This document shows, piece by piece, positions 33,421-46,591 of a stretch of 64,000 nucleotides of DNA. The stretch comes from Erythroxylum novogranatense (lineage: Eukaryota > Streptophyta > Magnoliopsida > Malpighiales > Erythroxylaceae). Made by a program: the position numbers and the translations under genes. The notes under the pieces were generated by a model. It was not told the origin of the DNA and did not search any database. It worked only from the letters and a program-made list of their open reading frames with translations. Where the stretch lies: contig CM057225.1 of NCBI GenBank assembly GCA_029891385.1, forward strand, positions 73,441,387-73,505,386, given 5' to 3'. Position 1 is the first letter of the stretch, and each line of letters opens with the position of its first letter.

Positions 33421-35150
33421 GCCTGTAAATAAGCCATATGTTGCAAGACAATAGTAAAGTGCATAATTTATGAAATTAATAATCCAATTAATTGCATTAA
33501 TACCCTTTTCAATGACAAACTGTTAATAAAATATGAGATAACATAATTCTTGGAATCTTCATTTGAATCAAATACTTTTGTCTTGTGGGAAGCAAGAAGC
33601 AGGGTGACTACCTATGATTTGTCAATAGTTTCCTCATTTAGCTTCTCCTCTTGTTCTTCCTCATTCACCTTTGTCCACTCTCCTTCTTCCTCTTCCTGGA
33701 CAAAGACATTTTTTTTTCTTTCTTCAATCATCTCTTGCCACTTTCCACTTCCTCTTCTTTAACAAAGGCTTCCTTTTCTTCTTTTTCCTCTACTAACTTT
33801 GTCATCTATTCATCTTCCTCTACTATAGTAGTAGTTACCTCCTCGCCTTTTAGAGATGCAACTTCATTCATGAAATCAAACTTAGTTCTTTTTCAATCTA
33901 AGGCATTAATAAGATCTAATAATATGTTGTGTTATGCTCAATGTATTATGGTGAAGAAAATCTCTAGTTGAATTCACGTCAATTAGCTTTAATTTTGGCA
34001 ACATATTCCATTATTATATATGTAATACTTTATTCTTACTGTAGTTGTTGTTGTTGTGAATATTCAATTGGAGCATAATCGTTCCATCCATCAACATAAT
34101 GGTTGCTCTACTCAAAATTATAAGTATTCTCATTGGGTGCAATTTGAGGTCTTATAAGAATATTGTTTGCTCCATCATTCCATAATGAGTTGTAGCTATA
34201 ATCATGAATCTCAAATCCTAGTAATAAGTAAGAAACACATAGTCAAAGTAGAGAAGTTCAAAAGATTTATAAATGAATAAGAATAAAATACAAAATTAAA
34301 ATATAAAAATACAAAAAGTTAGATTAATAAAGTTAAGCTTTCCTAATATCGTAATTCCCAACAATGACAAGAAAATATTGATTGATTACAAGAAAATATT
34401 AATTGATTATGATTATGTCTAAATTTAAACTACTGTAAATGCAAATCATAGTTGTAGCTCTCTAACATAAGAAGCAAATTTTGGGATTTTAATTAAAATT
34501 AAGCTAAAATAAACTAAAATTGGAAATAATAATGAACATAGGACAAAGGAAATTACTTTAAAAAGTCAATATCAATTAATAGTGTCTAGGTGATGAATCC
34601 CCTAAGAATTAGTAAATATTAACCCTTTTATCATGCAATTATATTATTGATTATTAGACCACGAAAATTCCTATCTTATGTTAACATATTATGAAGACTA
34701 TTAACAACTAATCCATCAGTTGATTAACATAAATCTTTCTAGTTAAACCCCTAGGATTGCATTATCAATTAGTAAACTCAGCTATTAGGTTTAACCCTAA
34801 TCTAGAGGATTTATGTCAGCCTATCTCTACGTTTACATACAACTCTTTTCAATTATAGTAGATATATTCATACAAGAGGATTTCTCAATCTCAATAATAT
34901 GAAATCAACTCACACTAATATTTCATATGTAATAGAACAAGAATATAGCTCATAATTAAATCACAAAAAAAATCAATCAATATAATTGCATTGGATGAAA
35001 GATTAAAACATATTGTTATCACAAACTAAGGTTCATCACACCTAGATGCTAAGCACATTTAGTGACTCATAGAAATTGAAATCAATAACAACCTCATTGA
35101 AAAACTAATAAAAAACAAAAGTTCAAAATTCTAAATTGATCTCTTTAATC
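33420..35150. other. AT-rich sequence with weak retroelement remnants
   Basis: 33600-33830 is a TTC/TCC-rich stretch that reads as a Glu/Lys-rich low-complexity protein on the minus strand. 34040-34130 reads on the minus strand as an Asn/Tyr/Gln-rich segment ending in a poly-Gln run. Both could be gag-region remnants of the element suggested at 33177-33420. From 34250 to 35150 nothing is recognisable. Confidence 0.35.
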
Positions 35151-35700
35151 AAAATTGACGCCTCTGAATGTTGTTTATAACCTAAAAATTCTTAAAAATT
35201 TAACTCCCATTTGTTTGCCTCCGCTCATGTCCTTTTATAATAAAAATTATGATTTTTGGGATATACATAGGCATGTAGGAGACCATATATATTCAAAAAC
35301 AATTAAATTCACTATTTCACACAGGCACAAAGACTTACATGCCAACATACATGGCCATGTATATCAAGATACACGAGCGTGTAACTCCACACAATGAGAT
35401 ACCAAATTCTTCAATCTTTATATGATTATAGAGACTTAAAAAAATCTATACACGGTTATATAAGTCTTTATTTGCTTCAAATCTTCATTCCATGCCCTAA
35501 TTTCATCCAACTTTTTCTCTTTTTGGTTTATGAAAGCAATTATGACCTACAAATGCATTTGGAGAGAATTAAGTAACAATATACAAGAAAACTATAAAAT
35601 ATCAAGCAAACCATATTGAATATGGGTATATAATTATATTCAAATATACATTTATCAAAACTTAAATAACAAACAAAACACATTAAATATAGGTATATAA
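35150..35700. other. Possible decayed LTR fragment
   Basis: 35270-35400 contains palindromic words (ACATGGCCATGT, ACACGAGCGTGT) of the kind also present near 28270-28620. No ends or duplications are visible. Confidence 0.3.
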
Positions 35701-36420
35701 ATATAGTCAGATAATCAGTTATCAGTTATCCATTGACTAAGATGTTGAGTGTTGGAGTAGTGATGCAATGTCTAATACATTGGATGATGGCTGAGGAAAT
35801 TCTACGGTAGTGAGAGTGTTGATGATGAAATCCCATCTTACACTATCATATGCTTTCCTTAAATAAATTTTAAGGATGCAGTTTTTCCTACTCCTATTTT
35901 TGAGGTAATTCCTTATCAATTCTTACAAAAATAAGATGTTACCTCCTATGATCCTGCCTAGAACATAATCACCTTTTGATTGATCTACATAGTTGGGGAG
36001 CACTATTTTTAAATCTTTCAGCAAAGATCTTAGTGATTAGTTTGTAAATGGTATTGCAATATGTAATTGGTGTAAAGAATGAATAGGTTTTCTATTCACT
36101 ACATTAATTTAGGAATGAGTACAATGAAGGCCCTATTAAGTTTTATAAAAAGAGTTCCTTTCTTGAAAAATTTAACTACAACATCAGTAACACTATTTTG
36201 GTCATTGTATAGGTCTTCACAATGAAATTCCCAATAAAACCATCAAGGCTAGGTACCTTGTAAGGGATCACTATTTTCAGTGTGCTCTCAATTTTTAAAG
36301 CAACGATAGGTTTACATAGGATCTCCATTTCTTGTGTTGAAGGAAAGTCTTTGATGATAAGTAAAGGGACTAAAGAATAAGTATTATTCAGTGATTGCAA
36401 AATTTTTTACAAGTGTAAGA
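35700..36420 (-). pseudogene. LINE (non-LTR retrotransposon) reverse transcriptase fragment
   Basis: The minus strand reads IVIPYKVPSLDGFIGNFI (about 36220-36275), a diverged form of the plant LINE block KAPGPDGF, and further along LRKAYDSVRWDFI (about 35810-35850), the conserved RT motif of plant L1-like elements. Stops and frame changes separate them. It lies head-to-head with the plus-strand fragment at 36660-37270, so the two may be halves of one 5'-inverted insertion. Confidence 0.75.
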
Positions 36421-36659
36421 GACTGATAATTGTTTGGAATGTATTACAAGATTGAAGATTTCCAAACCTCCTATCATATTCCTTGATGTGCCTATTTCCT
36501 CTAAGGGGCATTCTTCCAATGAGTTCATCCCTATTATTTAAAGGATTAAGAGGAGGATAGCTATTTGGTGAAATCATAGCTTGTTTTTTAGCTAAGATAG
36601 TTTCATTAGTTAACTATATTTTGAATAGTATACATATATTAGTCTGCACATATATGGTT

Positions 36660-37270
36660 TCCTAAATGCATTATTAAGACCATAGAAAAGCTACTGAGAA
36701 GGTTCATTTGTTCTGGTAGTGACTTAGGCTCTACCTTTGCAAAGGTGAAATTAAATGAACTTTATATGCTAAATAAAAAGGGAGGCTTAAGAATACATTC
36801 AATCTAGATTACTAATCAAGTCTAATTTACATAGAGGATTTAGAGGATCTTTAAGGAAAAAACTTCTTTATGGGTTAGATGAATCCATGCCTACTATATA
36901 AAGGTTGGTAATTTCTTATATGTAAAGCTAAAGGATCTCTTCGTAGTCTATGATCTCTTTATAATCTATGATCCATTTACTCAATATTATCATAAATTTA
37001 AATATGGAATTGTTTCATAAATTAGGAGAGATCTTATACCCTTTGGAGTGTAATTATGTATAAATGCAACTAGCCAACGCCAAGGGAGTGGAAAGATCTT
37101 ATCCAATGGTGTTGCTTTAACTAGAAGAATAAAGATGGAGACTAGATTGCTTATAAACTAGCTTTAACTAGTGTAGTGAATGGGATTTGGTTGGAAGGAA
37201 CAAAAGAAAGCTTATATTTGCTTTTACTAATAAACAAGGACTTCTTCGCTCTATAATACCTTCCATTAAA
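36660..37270 (+). pseudogene. LINE ORF2 C-terminal fragment
   Basis: The plus strand reads IEKLLRRFICSGSDLGSTFA (36680-36740) followed by a LNKKGGLRIHSI block, then TSLWVR, IHAYYIK and a late VVNGIWLEGTKESLY (about 37175-37220). This matches the region downstream of RT in plant LINEs up to the zinc-binding end domain (FIWSG, KGGLG, WV--IHA-Y, -W-ERN). Several stops are present. No clear poly(A) tail was found to the right. Confidence 0.72.
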
Positions 37271-38890
37271 AAATATATTAGCACACTATCTTGATCAGGT
37301 ATGTACTATTACCTTAGTAAACAACTAGAGGCTTAATAAAGGCACATCTACTAAAGTAGACCAAAGTAGGGTGTTCTTTTATGAGTTTCTCTATCAAGCT
37401 AGAGAAGTTTGCTATCTTGGAGCTATGATTTTGGACAATTTAGATGGAGAATAAGTTTTCTTTAGCTATCTTGGAGCTGTGACTTTTGAACAAGTTAGAA
37501 GGAGAATAAGTTGATGTTCTTGTAGGATAATGATCACTAAGCAAATGTCTCTTAAAAGTTTCAATATTTTTGGTACCAAGTTTAAGTTTTTCATTGATGG
37601 CTGATTTATTTTCGTTTATGGACTACAATATATTATCCTCTTATTTTATATTTAAAAAAGATCACATTTACAGTTAACTTTAAGTCATGCTTTGGACCAT
37701 ATTTCCTTATACTATTACATGAGATCTTTAACTCATCCTAATCAAGTTGGTTTTATATGTGCAATTAGTCATTTAAATAAGAAATAAATGTTGTTTTAAC
37801 ACATCATTATAATTGAAATTTCATATACTTTCAATTTCATGTCTATTTCCTACTAGTATATAAGTGTCTCACATACACTAGTATATGTACCATAACACGG
37901 TATATGTAACTTATGGTAACTGGACCTAAATAACATAAAATCAACAACAAGTTCTTCTAATTAAATTCCTTAGGTTCATAATTATTATTTTGAGGTAATA
38001 TAAAAGTAAAGTTAATAGATTTTAACATATATACATTTTACATATTAGATTTAAAGGTCATACCACTATCATCTCTAAATTGTAGATTTGAAACTAAAAC
38101 TTTAAAGCAATTTTAAATCTCTTTACATTCATCACCAACTAAACAATATAAAACATTTAATTAATTCATTTTCTTATCACAATAGCCAAGTATTGTCTTT
38201 TACAAATACCTTTTGAAAAACACCTATCTAGCCTTATTATCATCCATTATTCTTTAATCTGACTTCTCTTGTAAACGTCAAAACTAACATAACACCTTCA
38301 TAAATCCTCTACCTTCCATATTATATATATTAATCTTATCCACCCAAATTCGTCTTGGGTTATTCTCTTTACTTTTTATCATAAATTAATAAAATAACAA
38401 ACATAGCCATATGACACCAATGCATAATCTTAATCACAACTTTCTTAACTCTCTTAAGGGTGTTAAAACTTACATCTACCCTCAACAAAGATTTCAAAAT
38501 TTACAATTTCTATGCTTGGATATGATTATATCCTATCTTTGTAGTGTTTTTAATCCATTTAGAAATTATAAGCTTATTAATATTGGTAGTTAGGCAGCAT
38601 ATATAAAGTTATACCTCCTAATGAACAAATTTATATCATTTTTCTTAATGCTTGCAAAAAGTAATCAAGGATGATCTGGTCCATATTTTACTCTTATCAT
38701 TGTCTCCTTATTTCCTTTTTAAATTTCAAACCTAAACTATTTGTAATTGAATATTGTTAGACCAAGTAAGGTCCTAATCCATAATTTTAAGATAACAAAA
38801 CATAATACTATTATTAAATTTACTTTTAGTGATATGAGTATATCTATTACAATGAAATTAATCAATACATAAAAGAAAGGAGTTTAACGG
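37270..38890. other. AT-rich sequence, no gene seen
   Basis: It contains a short duplicated segment near 37400-37510 (CTATCTTGGAGCT-TGA appears twice, about 65 bp apart). No coding similarity is recognised. Confidence 0.4.
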
Positions 38891-38893
38891 AAG

Positions 38894-39230
38894 ATGCTTC
38901 ATAACGCCAACAATTTCATTATCGACATCCATACTAATATCGACATCACACACTTTAGTAGGAGCATCAATATGCCACATTTAAGTGGTAGTATAAACAT
39001 CATCCACTTTAGCAACAACATCCACAGCATATATATTACCATAAGCATCCACACCACATATATCAGTGCCAACATCAACATCACCCATATTAGCACCAAT
39101 AACGATAACACCAACATCAACATCACCCATATTAGCATTAACAACAATAACACTAACAACACCAATACTAAGAATAATATCCATACCCACCCACTTCCTC
39201 ATCCAACAACTTAATACTTTCATCATTATA
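38894..39230. repeat. Low-complexity AACATCA/ATCAC repeat region
   Basis: Degenerate short repeats are built on CATCAAC/ACCAACATC, including a 42-bp unit repeated twice (39069-39110, 39111-39152). Open frames on both strands result from the repeat (Asn/Ile/Thr on plus, Val/Met/Leu on minus) and are not taken as genes. Confidence 0.65.
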
Positions 39231-40667
39231 TATCACCTCTATGGTTTATATATAAGATTACAAGTTCTTCATCTTTTTAACTTGTAAACATCTTTTGGTC
39301 CCTATAGTAAACTTTATCTAACCATTCATCCTAATTACATTTTATTTTATTCTCAATAATAAAACATCATAATTTGTTATATTCAATACCCTTTACTTAA
39401 AATACTTCTCTTATAATATTATATAAATGCTTGTTTTTAATAAATTATCCTCATGATAAAAATATTTTTATCGATTTGATGTCCTACAATAAACAAATAA
39501 GAAAAATTTATAAAGATAAAGACCATTATAAATGGTCCCTACTACTGTCATATATTTGGTTACTTATAACTTAAATTAAGACATAACAAAGTTTTAACTA
39601 ATTGGTGCATAAAATAAATGAATAAAATGGGTAATTTTAAAAGATGAAAAATGTTAATCACAACATAATATAATCAATTGTAAGAAATAAGGTATTCTCC
39701 TCCAATTTCAATAGATCAATTAGTATAGGTAGACAACTAAAGAGACAATAATAGTGATGGCAATGATTTTATATCGAAAGAGTTGCAAAAAACTCTAGTT
39801 GAATGCCATATAAGGAAAAAAATGTGTCTTATTCAGCAAAAAAGATAAGGACGCAGTTGAATGTTCTAAAATTCCAACTAAATGGTACATAGAGAATGAG
39901 GGATGTGTTCGTAAAACTCTTGTAGTGTAAAGTAGTTATGAGTGTAATTGATAGTAAGAAGTTGGCTAAACTGTATTTTAAATTTGAAACTTTATCTAAT
40001 TTAAACCTTTTATGAAACATTAAAGTGAAAATTATACCTTTAGCAAGTGTTTAAAGAAATTATTTTAAGATAACATCAATACTTGGTAGGTCAAAATTGC
40101 TTAGTTGTGACGTGATGAAGGCTAAATTTTTGACTCATATAACCTAGACTTTTAAAGTAATATTATGGTATAATTCATGCCTTTTGCCCACAGATACAGC
40201 ATACCATTAACTTTGTCATTAAAATTAATGGCATGCAACGTTAAGTAAGTAGGATAAGTAAGCATGTTGATTATAATAAATTAGTTTTTCAAATAATATA
40301 ATTAACTAAAGGATTAACATGTGAATTTTTAGTGCTCTTTCATTTTTCATTTGTTTTTTACCCATTAATTAATCATTTTTAAATACATTTTCATTATATA
40401 GACTTTCCTTCATATATACCTTTTTTTGTGTCACTTCTTTTACCAGTTTCCAGCTTCCTCCTCTCATCTATTTCTCCTCTTTTCTCTGTTTCTAGCACAA
40501 AGGTGAGAGTACGTTTGGAGGTTGTTGGGATGTTGAATTGGAGATTTCTAACGTAAAGAACATATGAGAGCTTGAGATCCCAGATACAAATGACTTTAGA
40601 ATGTAGGTGAGAAATGTGAGAAAAGACTACAGGCGTTTGGTTTGAAGGTTTGGAGATGAAGGAATGG
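39230..40667. other. AT-rich flank of the CACTA element, no gene seen
   Basis: CT-rich at 40430-40495, otherwise unremarkable. The last 30 bp (GCGTTTGGTTTGAAGG... ) and the DNA just right of the CACTA (63813 on) together resemble a small repeat that the CACTA split. Confidence 0.4.
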
Positions 40668-40670
40668 AAT

Positions 40671-41165
40671 CACTACAAGAAAACTCACGATCTCCGACGG
40701 AATATTCCGTCGGAGAAATGAACATTTCCGTCGGAAATTATTTTTGCCGACGGAATGCGACGAAAGAAGAAACCGTCATAAACATGGCTGTCGTTATTAC
40801 TTACCGACAGAAAATGACCATCGGTGTATTGTCAACAGAAAACTGACGGAATATTATCCGTTGTTGTTATGTTGCGACGGAAATTGATTAAAAATTGCGT
40901 CGGTGAAATTCATATATCACCGACGGAATATGTCCGTCGTTATAATTTAGGGACGAAACCACCGTCGTTACGTTGAGAGCAAAAACGGAAGTAAGTAATA
41001 ATGTTAACGACGGAAATATAATCCGTCGGAAATGTTTTTCATTATCGACGGTAATTTGAACGTCGCCAATTTTAATTCAGGTTTTATGCTGACGGAATGT
41101 TCCATTCCGTCGGAGAAGGTTTACATATACCGACGGAATTTTCGTCGGTGTTATAAAATTGTTTT
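40671..41165. repeat. Left subterminal repeat array of the CACTA
   Basis: Roughly twenty copies of GACGGAA or TTCCGTC-type words occur in both orientations. They include a perfect 24-bp palindrome at 40692-40715 built from CTCCGACGGAAT and its complement. In En/Spm such subterminal motifs are bound by TNPA-like proteins, and the motif is usually shared by both ends, as here. Confidence 0.88.
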
Positions 41166-41439
41166 AACTCATCAAATTGAACATAATTGGATACCCACAC
41201 ATCAACCAGTACATCAAAGGTTTAAATAATGTCAATTGTATTAAAATTGGATATAAACACATCAAAGTGTACATAAATTGTTATGTTTGTACCTTAAAAT
41301 AATGAGTTCGACTATCTAAGGTTGTGGTGATCGTGGGTGGTCCTCTGTAGAACTTCCCTTCGACTGTTCAAACGGTGGTCGCAACTGAGTCATCTGCATA
41401 ATCTCTTCTCTCATCTTTGCCATTTGCTCTCTCATCCGT

Positions 41440-42864
41440 TGTAACATCCCATCTCTCATAGGAAGGGTTTATTGGTAATTTGGGACGGGTTAGAAGTATT
41501 AAATTATATCTCGGTATGCATATACAGCATATAGCCTCTATGATTGATGGTTTGTTGCACTTGCACATGGTATACATGCATTCATGACATTTTCCGGCTT
41601 AGGTTTCAAATTGAGATCCTTTGTGAAATTTATGGGATAATTGTATTTGAAAAATTATTTGGAGTGCGCCATTGAGTGTTTTACATTTTTAGGGATTATG
41701 TGTGTTTGCTTTTGATTGATTTCGGACCATAGGTGTCCGAAGTATTGGAAACTTGTTATCGAAGTCCTATTTGTGTGTAACTATTTGTGAATGATTACGT
41801 TAGAGATCTCGGACCAAAGATCCGAGGGAATGGAAAATTGATATTGAAGTGTTAATTGTCTGTTTCGATACATTGGATGTGAATTTTAATGTGATATGGT
41901 AGGATGCAATAAATTGAAAATGTATATGATTGAAATATCGGACCGAAAGTCCGAAGAAATGGCAAATAGCATTGACATGTAAATGGAAATTGGAACATGT
42001 ACATTGCATGCATAAAAGTACGATCAGATAAAGGCAGTTGTGACCAGAGTAGCATCGTATCAGGGCATATCACGCCCAACGTATATGAGAGCTTTCAGAT
42101 CAATGCACAGGATCTCAGGTCCAACGTATTCAGAGCCTCAGGCTCAACGTATCAGGGCTTCAAGCCCAATGTTTTCAGAGCCACTGGCTCAACGCAATGT
42201 GCCCGCCATCGGGACGATTTGAGCGCATCAGTCACAACAACGTAATGAAAATGAAAAGGGTCTCATGTGCATTGCATATATAGTATGAGTAAATGTGGAT
42301 GGTATGAAAGGCGATACGCCTTACATTTGTGAATTGTGATTGTATGTGATAATTGGTAAATTGTGTGTGTTTATGCATGAATTGAGTGAACCATCGATGA
42401 TGGTTTCTCATTGAGTTCGCAAACTCACCCAACATTGCAAATATTTTTTAGGGATCGAAGAGTACCCCGTTGGGCACGGGAGTATGATTACCAATTGCAA
42501 GTCAGAGTTAAGGTCGGGATCAGTTCACGTCTGCATTTGTGTCATTTAGAATTATGTGTAAATTTGTATTTCCATGAGATTAGTACTCGTTATTGCTTTG
42601 AGTGCCCCAATTGATTAATCTTGTATTGTAATTTGATCACCGAAATAGTGTTTTGTTGAAAATGATTTCAGTATTAGAACGGGCCCAAATTATTTACTTG
42701 ATATTTACTTTTCGATGGGTTTTCAAATAAATAAATAAATAAATAAATAATGTATTACCGAGTTTTAAACTGCATTGGCTGCTCTAGCATACCACCCTCG
42801 CAGGTCGCGGGCTCGGATATCACAATCGATGTCGGGTTCGGTCTCGTGGGAGTGAGATGCTACA
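41440..42864 (+). repeat. 5' LTR
   Basis: It starts TGTAACATCCCATCTC and ends GAGATGCTACA. It contains a tandem hairpin array (42060-42195), an (AAAT)n run (42724-42749) and several frames shared with the 3' LTR that are not genes. Confidence 0.93.
42060..42195 (+). repeat. Hairpin array in 5' LTR
   Basis: Consecutive short inverted repeats are separated by CAACGTAT-like spacers: GGGCATATCACGCCC, GAGAGCTTTCAGATC, CAGGATCTCAGGTCC, AGAGCCTCAGGCTC, AGGGCTTCAAGCCC, AGAGCCACTGGCTC. Loops are mostly TCA. The copy in the 3' LTR is at 47211-47342. Confidence 0.85.
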
Positions 42865-45800
42865 TTTGTATATCGAGCCAGTACAATCTTATATGGGCTT
42901 TCGAAAAAAAATGTGTGTCAAGTTATGTGCATTTCAGTCATGTCACGGCAGACAGTGACAACTGATCCCCAGTGTAGTATATGAGTCGTATGCATAAGTA
43001 TGTCTCATTAGTTTAAGCGGTTAGGAAAAGTGAGAAAAAGGATAATGTGTTAGAATGTGATAAAAGGAAGAAATGGATATCGCAAAATAAGAAAAAGTGT
43101 ATGATTCGATCAGAAAGATGAATATTTAGTGTACTGGTATTGACGGATATCTTGTGAAATACAATATTAGAGTGATATGGGGTATATCCTTGACTGTGAG
43201 TTTGAAATAAAGATTATAGTTGTGAATTAATAGAGGAAAATAGAGATGTGATAATGGTAAGATTTCCAATGTATAAGGTGAATGAAAATAAAGTGTTCTA
43301 TGATATAGAGAAGTTACAATTGGGATTGATTACCGTGATAAGAGTTATAAATAAGGATTGGTGATTTGGAGTCAAAAGATATTAAGTGCAAAATCAAGAA
43401 TGATTTCATATCTATGATATTGATTTGAGTCTTGGAAATATATGGGTATAATGCAATAATGAAAAGATTGAAATGTAAGACAATGAAATTGGTAGATGAA
43501 AAAGTTGTTCGGTTTAATTGATCTGCATAAGTAAATGCACACTGATTATGGGAGCCCTATGGTAAGTGAAAATGTTAAGTCGCAATTGATGAGTTAATGG
43601 ATAATTGCTAGCTGAAATTCTTGTCGGAAAAAAATTCCTTTATGAGTTAGAATAAGAAATGAAAGTGCTTATCTTGATCAACAGTGAATAAATAGAGATT
43701 TTATATGATCCTCACGGCGAGGGCGGGTGTAAGCAGGAAGGTTGTTGAGTTCAGATTATATTGTCCTTTGTAAGTGTATATCGATAGAGGATTACCATCA
43801 TGGGTGAACTGATTAAGCATAAATGCATAATTTGCGTGATTATGATATAGGAAGTAATCGGTGGCCTATTACATAAGCTCCGATTATAATGCCGGTAGCT
43901 CAAGTTCAAAATGAGTTAGAGTAAGGCATGAGAATACTCGTAGTGATCAATTGAGAAAGAAGTGAGACAGTTAAAGATGTTAGCATCGGTAATGAGCTTG
44001 AGAGAATAAAATGAGGGACATAAATAGAGTAAGGTCCCCATGATCGAGAACTGGTACCAAAAAGAGAATGGTTATCGAGAATTAAATGAGATTAAGGCGT
44101 TCTTAACAGTATGAGCTATTAACGGACAAATTGATGGGAATATATATATATATATATATATATTGTCAGATAAGATGTGATGATCATGGTGATGTATGTT
44201 AAGATATTAGAGGAAATGAAATTGTTTAAGTGTCGTTCAGAGATTTATCTTCATGAAGTATCAAGAGTAACTGATATATATATATTTAGAGATAAAAAAA
44301 AAGTTGATTGATAAAGTTTTATGAACTATAGTAAATCTAGCAGAGACTTTAGCGTAAGAGCTAAAATATACTACTGAAAAAGTGTACATTACGTTAATGA
44401 GATGACTCTGATTATGTAAGAGAAGTACTGAATATTAAGGAAATATTAATTGCGAATTTGAGGGGATTAAAAGTTTGTGTATATTTTGTGTAATTATGTT
44501 CTGAAAGTACGAGATCGATATAACGATTGTTTATTCAAGTCAGTGAGTGGTCTATCACGAATAAATTGAGTTATGTGGAGAAATGAAGGTAAGGAACATG
44601 TGGCAGAATATGTTATGATGAGACAAATTATACGAAAATTGTTCCTCATTGGAGACGTTCGATAATTAACGAGTTATATGAATCAACTATGGGTACGAAA
44701 AAAGGAACATATCTCAATTGTGTTTGGAGTGGATAATGGATATAAGCATAAGAAATAGATAAATTGGTATAGGTGAGGAAATTGATTATCATGCAAGTTT
44801 CATAAGAGTGAAATAAGGGATGAATTAGTATGCGAACATGGGATATTGGGAGAATTAATCAAGATATAGGTATTGATAAAATGTGAAAGTTCAAAAGATA
44901 TGTGTATGCGGAATTTGGAATTAATTAGAACTAACGGAATGCTGGATGCGTTCAGAAATTGTCAAAGATTTTCTAGTTTTAGCAAATTGACAAGAATAAT
45001 TGAGGAAAACATGTGAATGTTATGACTGATGATCATAAAAGAGACATTTGAAGAATTTACTATCTATACTGAAGTGTTCCAGTAAAGGTTCTGAGGTGAT
45101 CTATGGAAATTGGATAAAGTGATTTTATGCACCTTAGGACAAATATGATTCCATGGGCGATATGATTGATGATTTGAAATTTGTTATCTTGAGTGTGGCC
45201 TAAAAGCTTGGAGATATTAATCGTACAGAAATAGTTTGGAGATGTTTATGAATATGCAAATCGATAACGATTGAGTTATTTCATGCATTTGAATGATTTG
45301 AAAAGGATTCAGCGGCTGATTACTCCAAACTAAGCTAATGGTGCAATTCAATGGATTGAAGAAAAAAAAATTCAATTGCAGAAAATCAAAAGTTGGGCAC
45401 TAAAGTTATCAAATCTAGTGTATTATTAAGTGTTAATAGTCGAACTGACAAAAAGGGGCAAAAGAAAGTATTATTAGTTATGGGAATTTCAAAGTAGGTG
45501 TGCATAAAAACGGATTAGCAAAACCCGAAATGAGGATGTAGAAATTGTAAACCGTATCGAGGAACTGAAAATAAGTCCAATTGTTGAGGAAAGTGATAGG
45601 TATAGTTCAAATTAAGAAATATGGGTGATACTCATTATGGGAACTGTTAGTGAAAACGTAAGGAATGATCGAAGCTTTATGTTCTAGAAAGAGCGTACTG
45701 AAAGAGTAATTGAAAGGTTAGAATGGGAAATCAAATGACTATAAGTGAATGGTTCGAGAAAGCACATGAAACAATCGAAGCGTTAAGTTTTAGTAAAAGT

Positions 45801-46591
45801 ATTGTGGAAAAGCAATTGATGGTATAGTCTGTCAAAGTGAACGATGACATGTGTGATTAACCAACAGATATTTTTGGATTTCATTGGGATATGAGATTGA
45901 TGTATAGTGCAAAATGATTATGGCATGACAATCATTATATTGGTGTCACCATTTGCATAGTGTATAAGGGGTCTTACCGTCAAAAAGGAGTCGTTATCCC
46001 TATATTATGTGATCAGGACAATAAAGTGATAGGTTAAGTAATTTATGGTGACAATGAGTCGAATTGATTCACACTGAGGTTATAAATCTCATGAGATTTG
46101 TGGTTTGATAATAACGAAATCTGGTTAGCGATAAATGAAATATTTTGAAGTGTATCGCCTCGGCCAAAATGTACTTGGATGGAAATAAAGGTGTAATTAC
46201 AGGAAATTGAATTCGTGATAAGTGGCCTCTATGCGACTGTGGTGTGAATAGCATTATGGATTGGTAAGTTAGGCTAAAACCTAAAAGATGATTCAGATTC
46301 ACAATGTGTTTCATAGCTAGAATTAGGAAATATTGTTAGGATCCGATATATATATGTGTTAGATATTGAAAGTGACGAATTGCGCGTAATTATGAGAAAG
46401 CAGTAAAATCATGTAAAGTTTGAGAAAGGAAAAAGAGTAATTGGTTGTTTTGATCTCCGTTAATTGACAGAATTTGGTCGTGTAGTGAAATCAGTGGGAA
46501 ACAGAGGGTATTAATCGAAAAGACTCCCCTGCCTTCCTGATCAACCGTATATGAAATTTCGCGGACGAAATTTTTATTAGGAGGGGAGAAT
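42865..46591 (+). other. Internal domain of the 6.6-kb LTR element, no coding capacity
   Basis: This is 3.7 kb of A/G-rich sequence. Neither strand shows gag, protease, RT, RNase H or integrase motifs. The longest frames (46069-46314, 46390-46611, both minus) are unsupported. The start reads TGTATATCGAGCC, a weakened tRNA-iMet primer site. An (AT)n run lies at 44142-44163. Confidence 0.8.
46579..46591 (+). promoter_or_regulatory. Polypurine tract
   Basis: AGGAGGGGAGAAT sits immediately before the 3' LTR. TTTCGCGGACGAAATT lies upstream, the same arrangement as in the element at 4067-15836 read on its own strand. Confidence 0.85.

Noticed and set aside
38894..39287. Overlapping frames on both strands, 73-106 codons
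   Set aside because: They result from a low-complexity ACATCA repeat; openness in several frames at once is expected.
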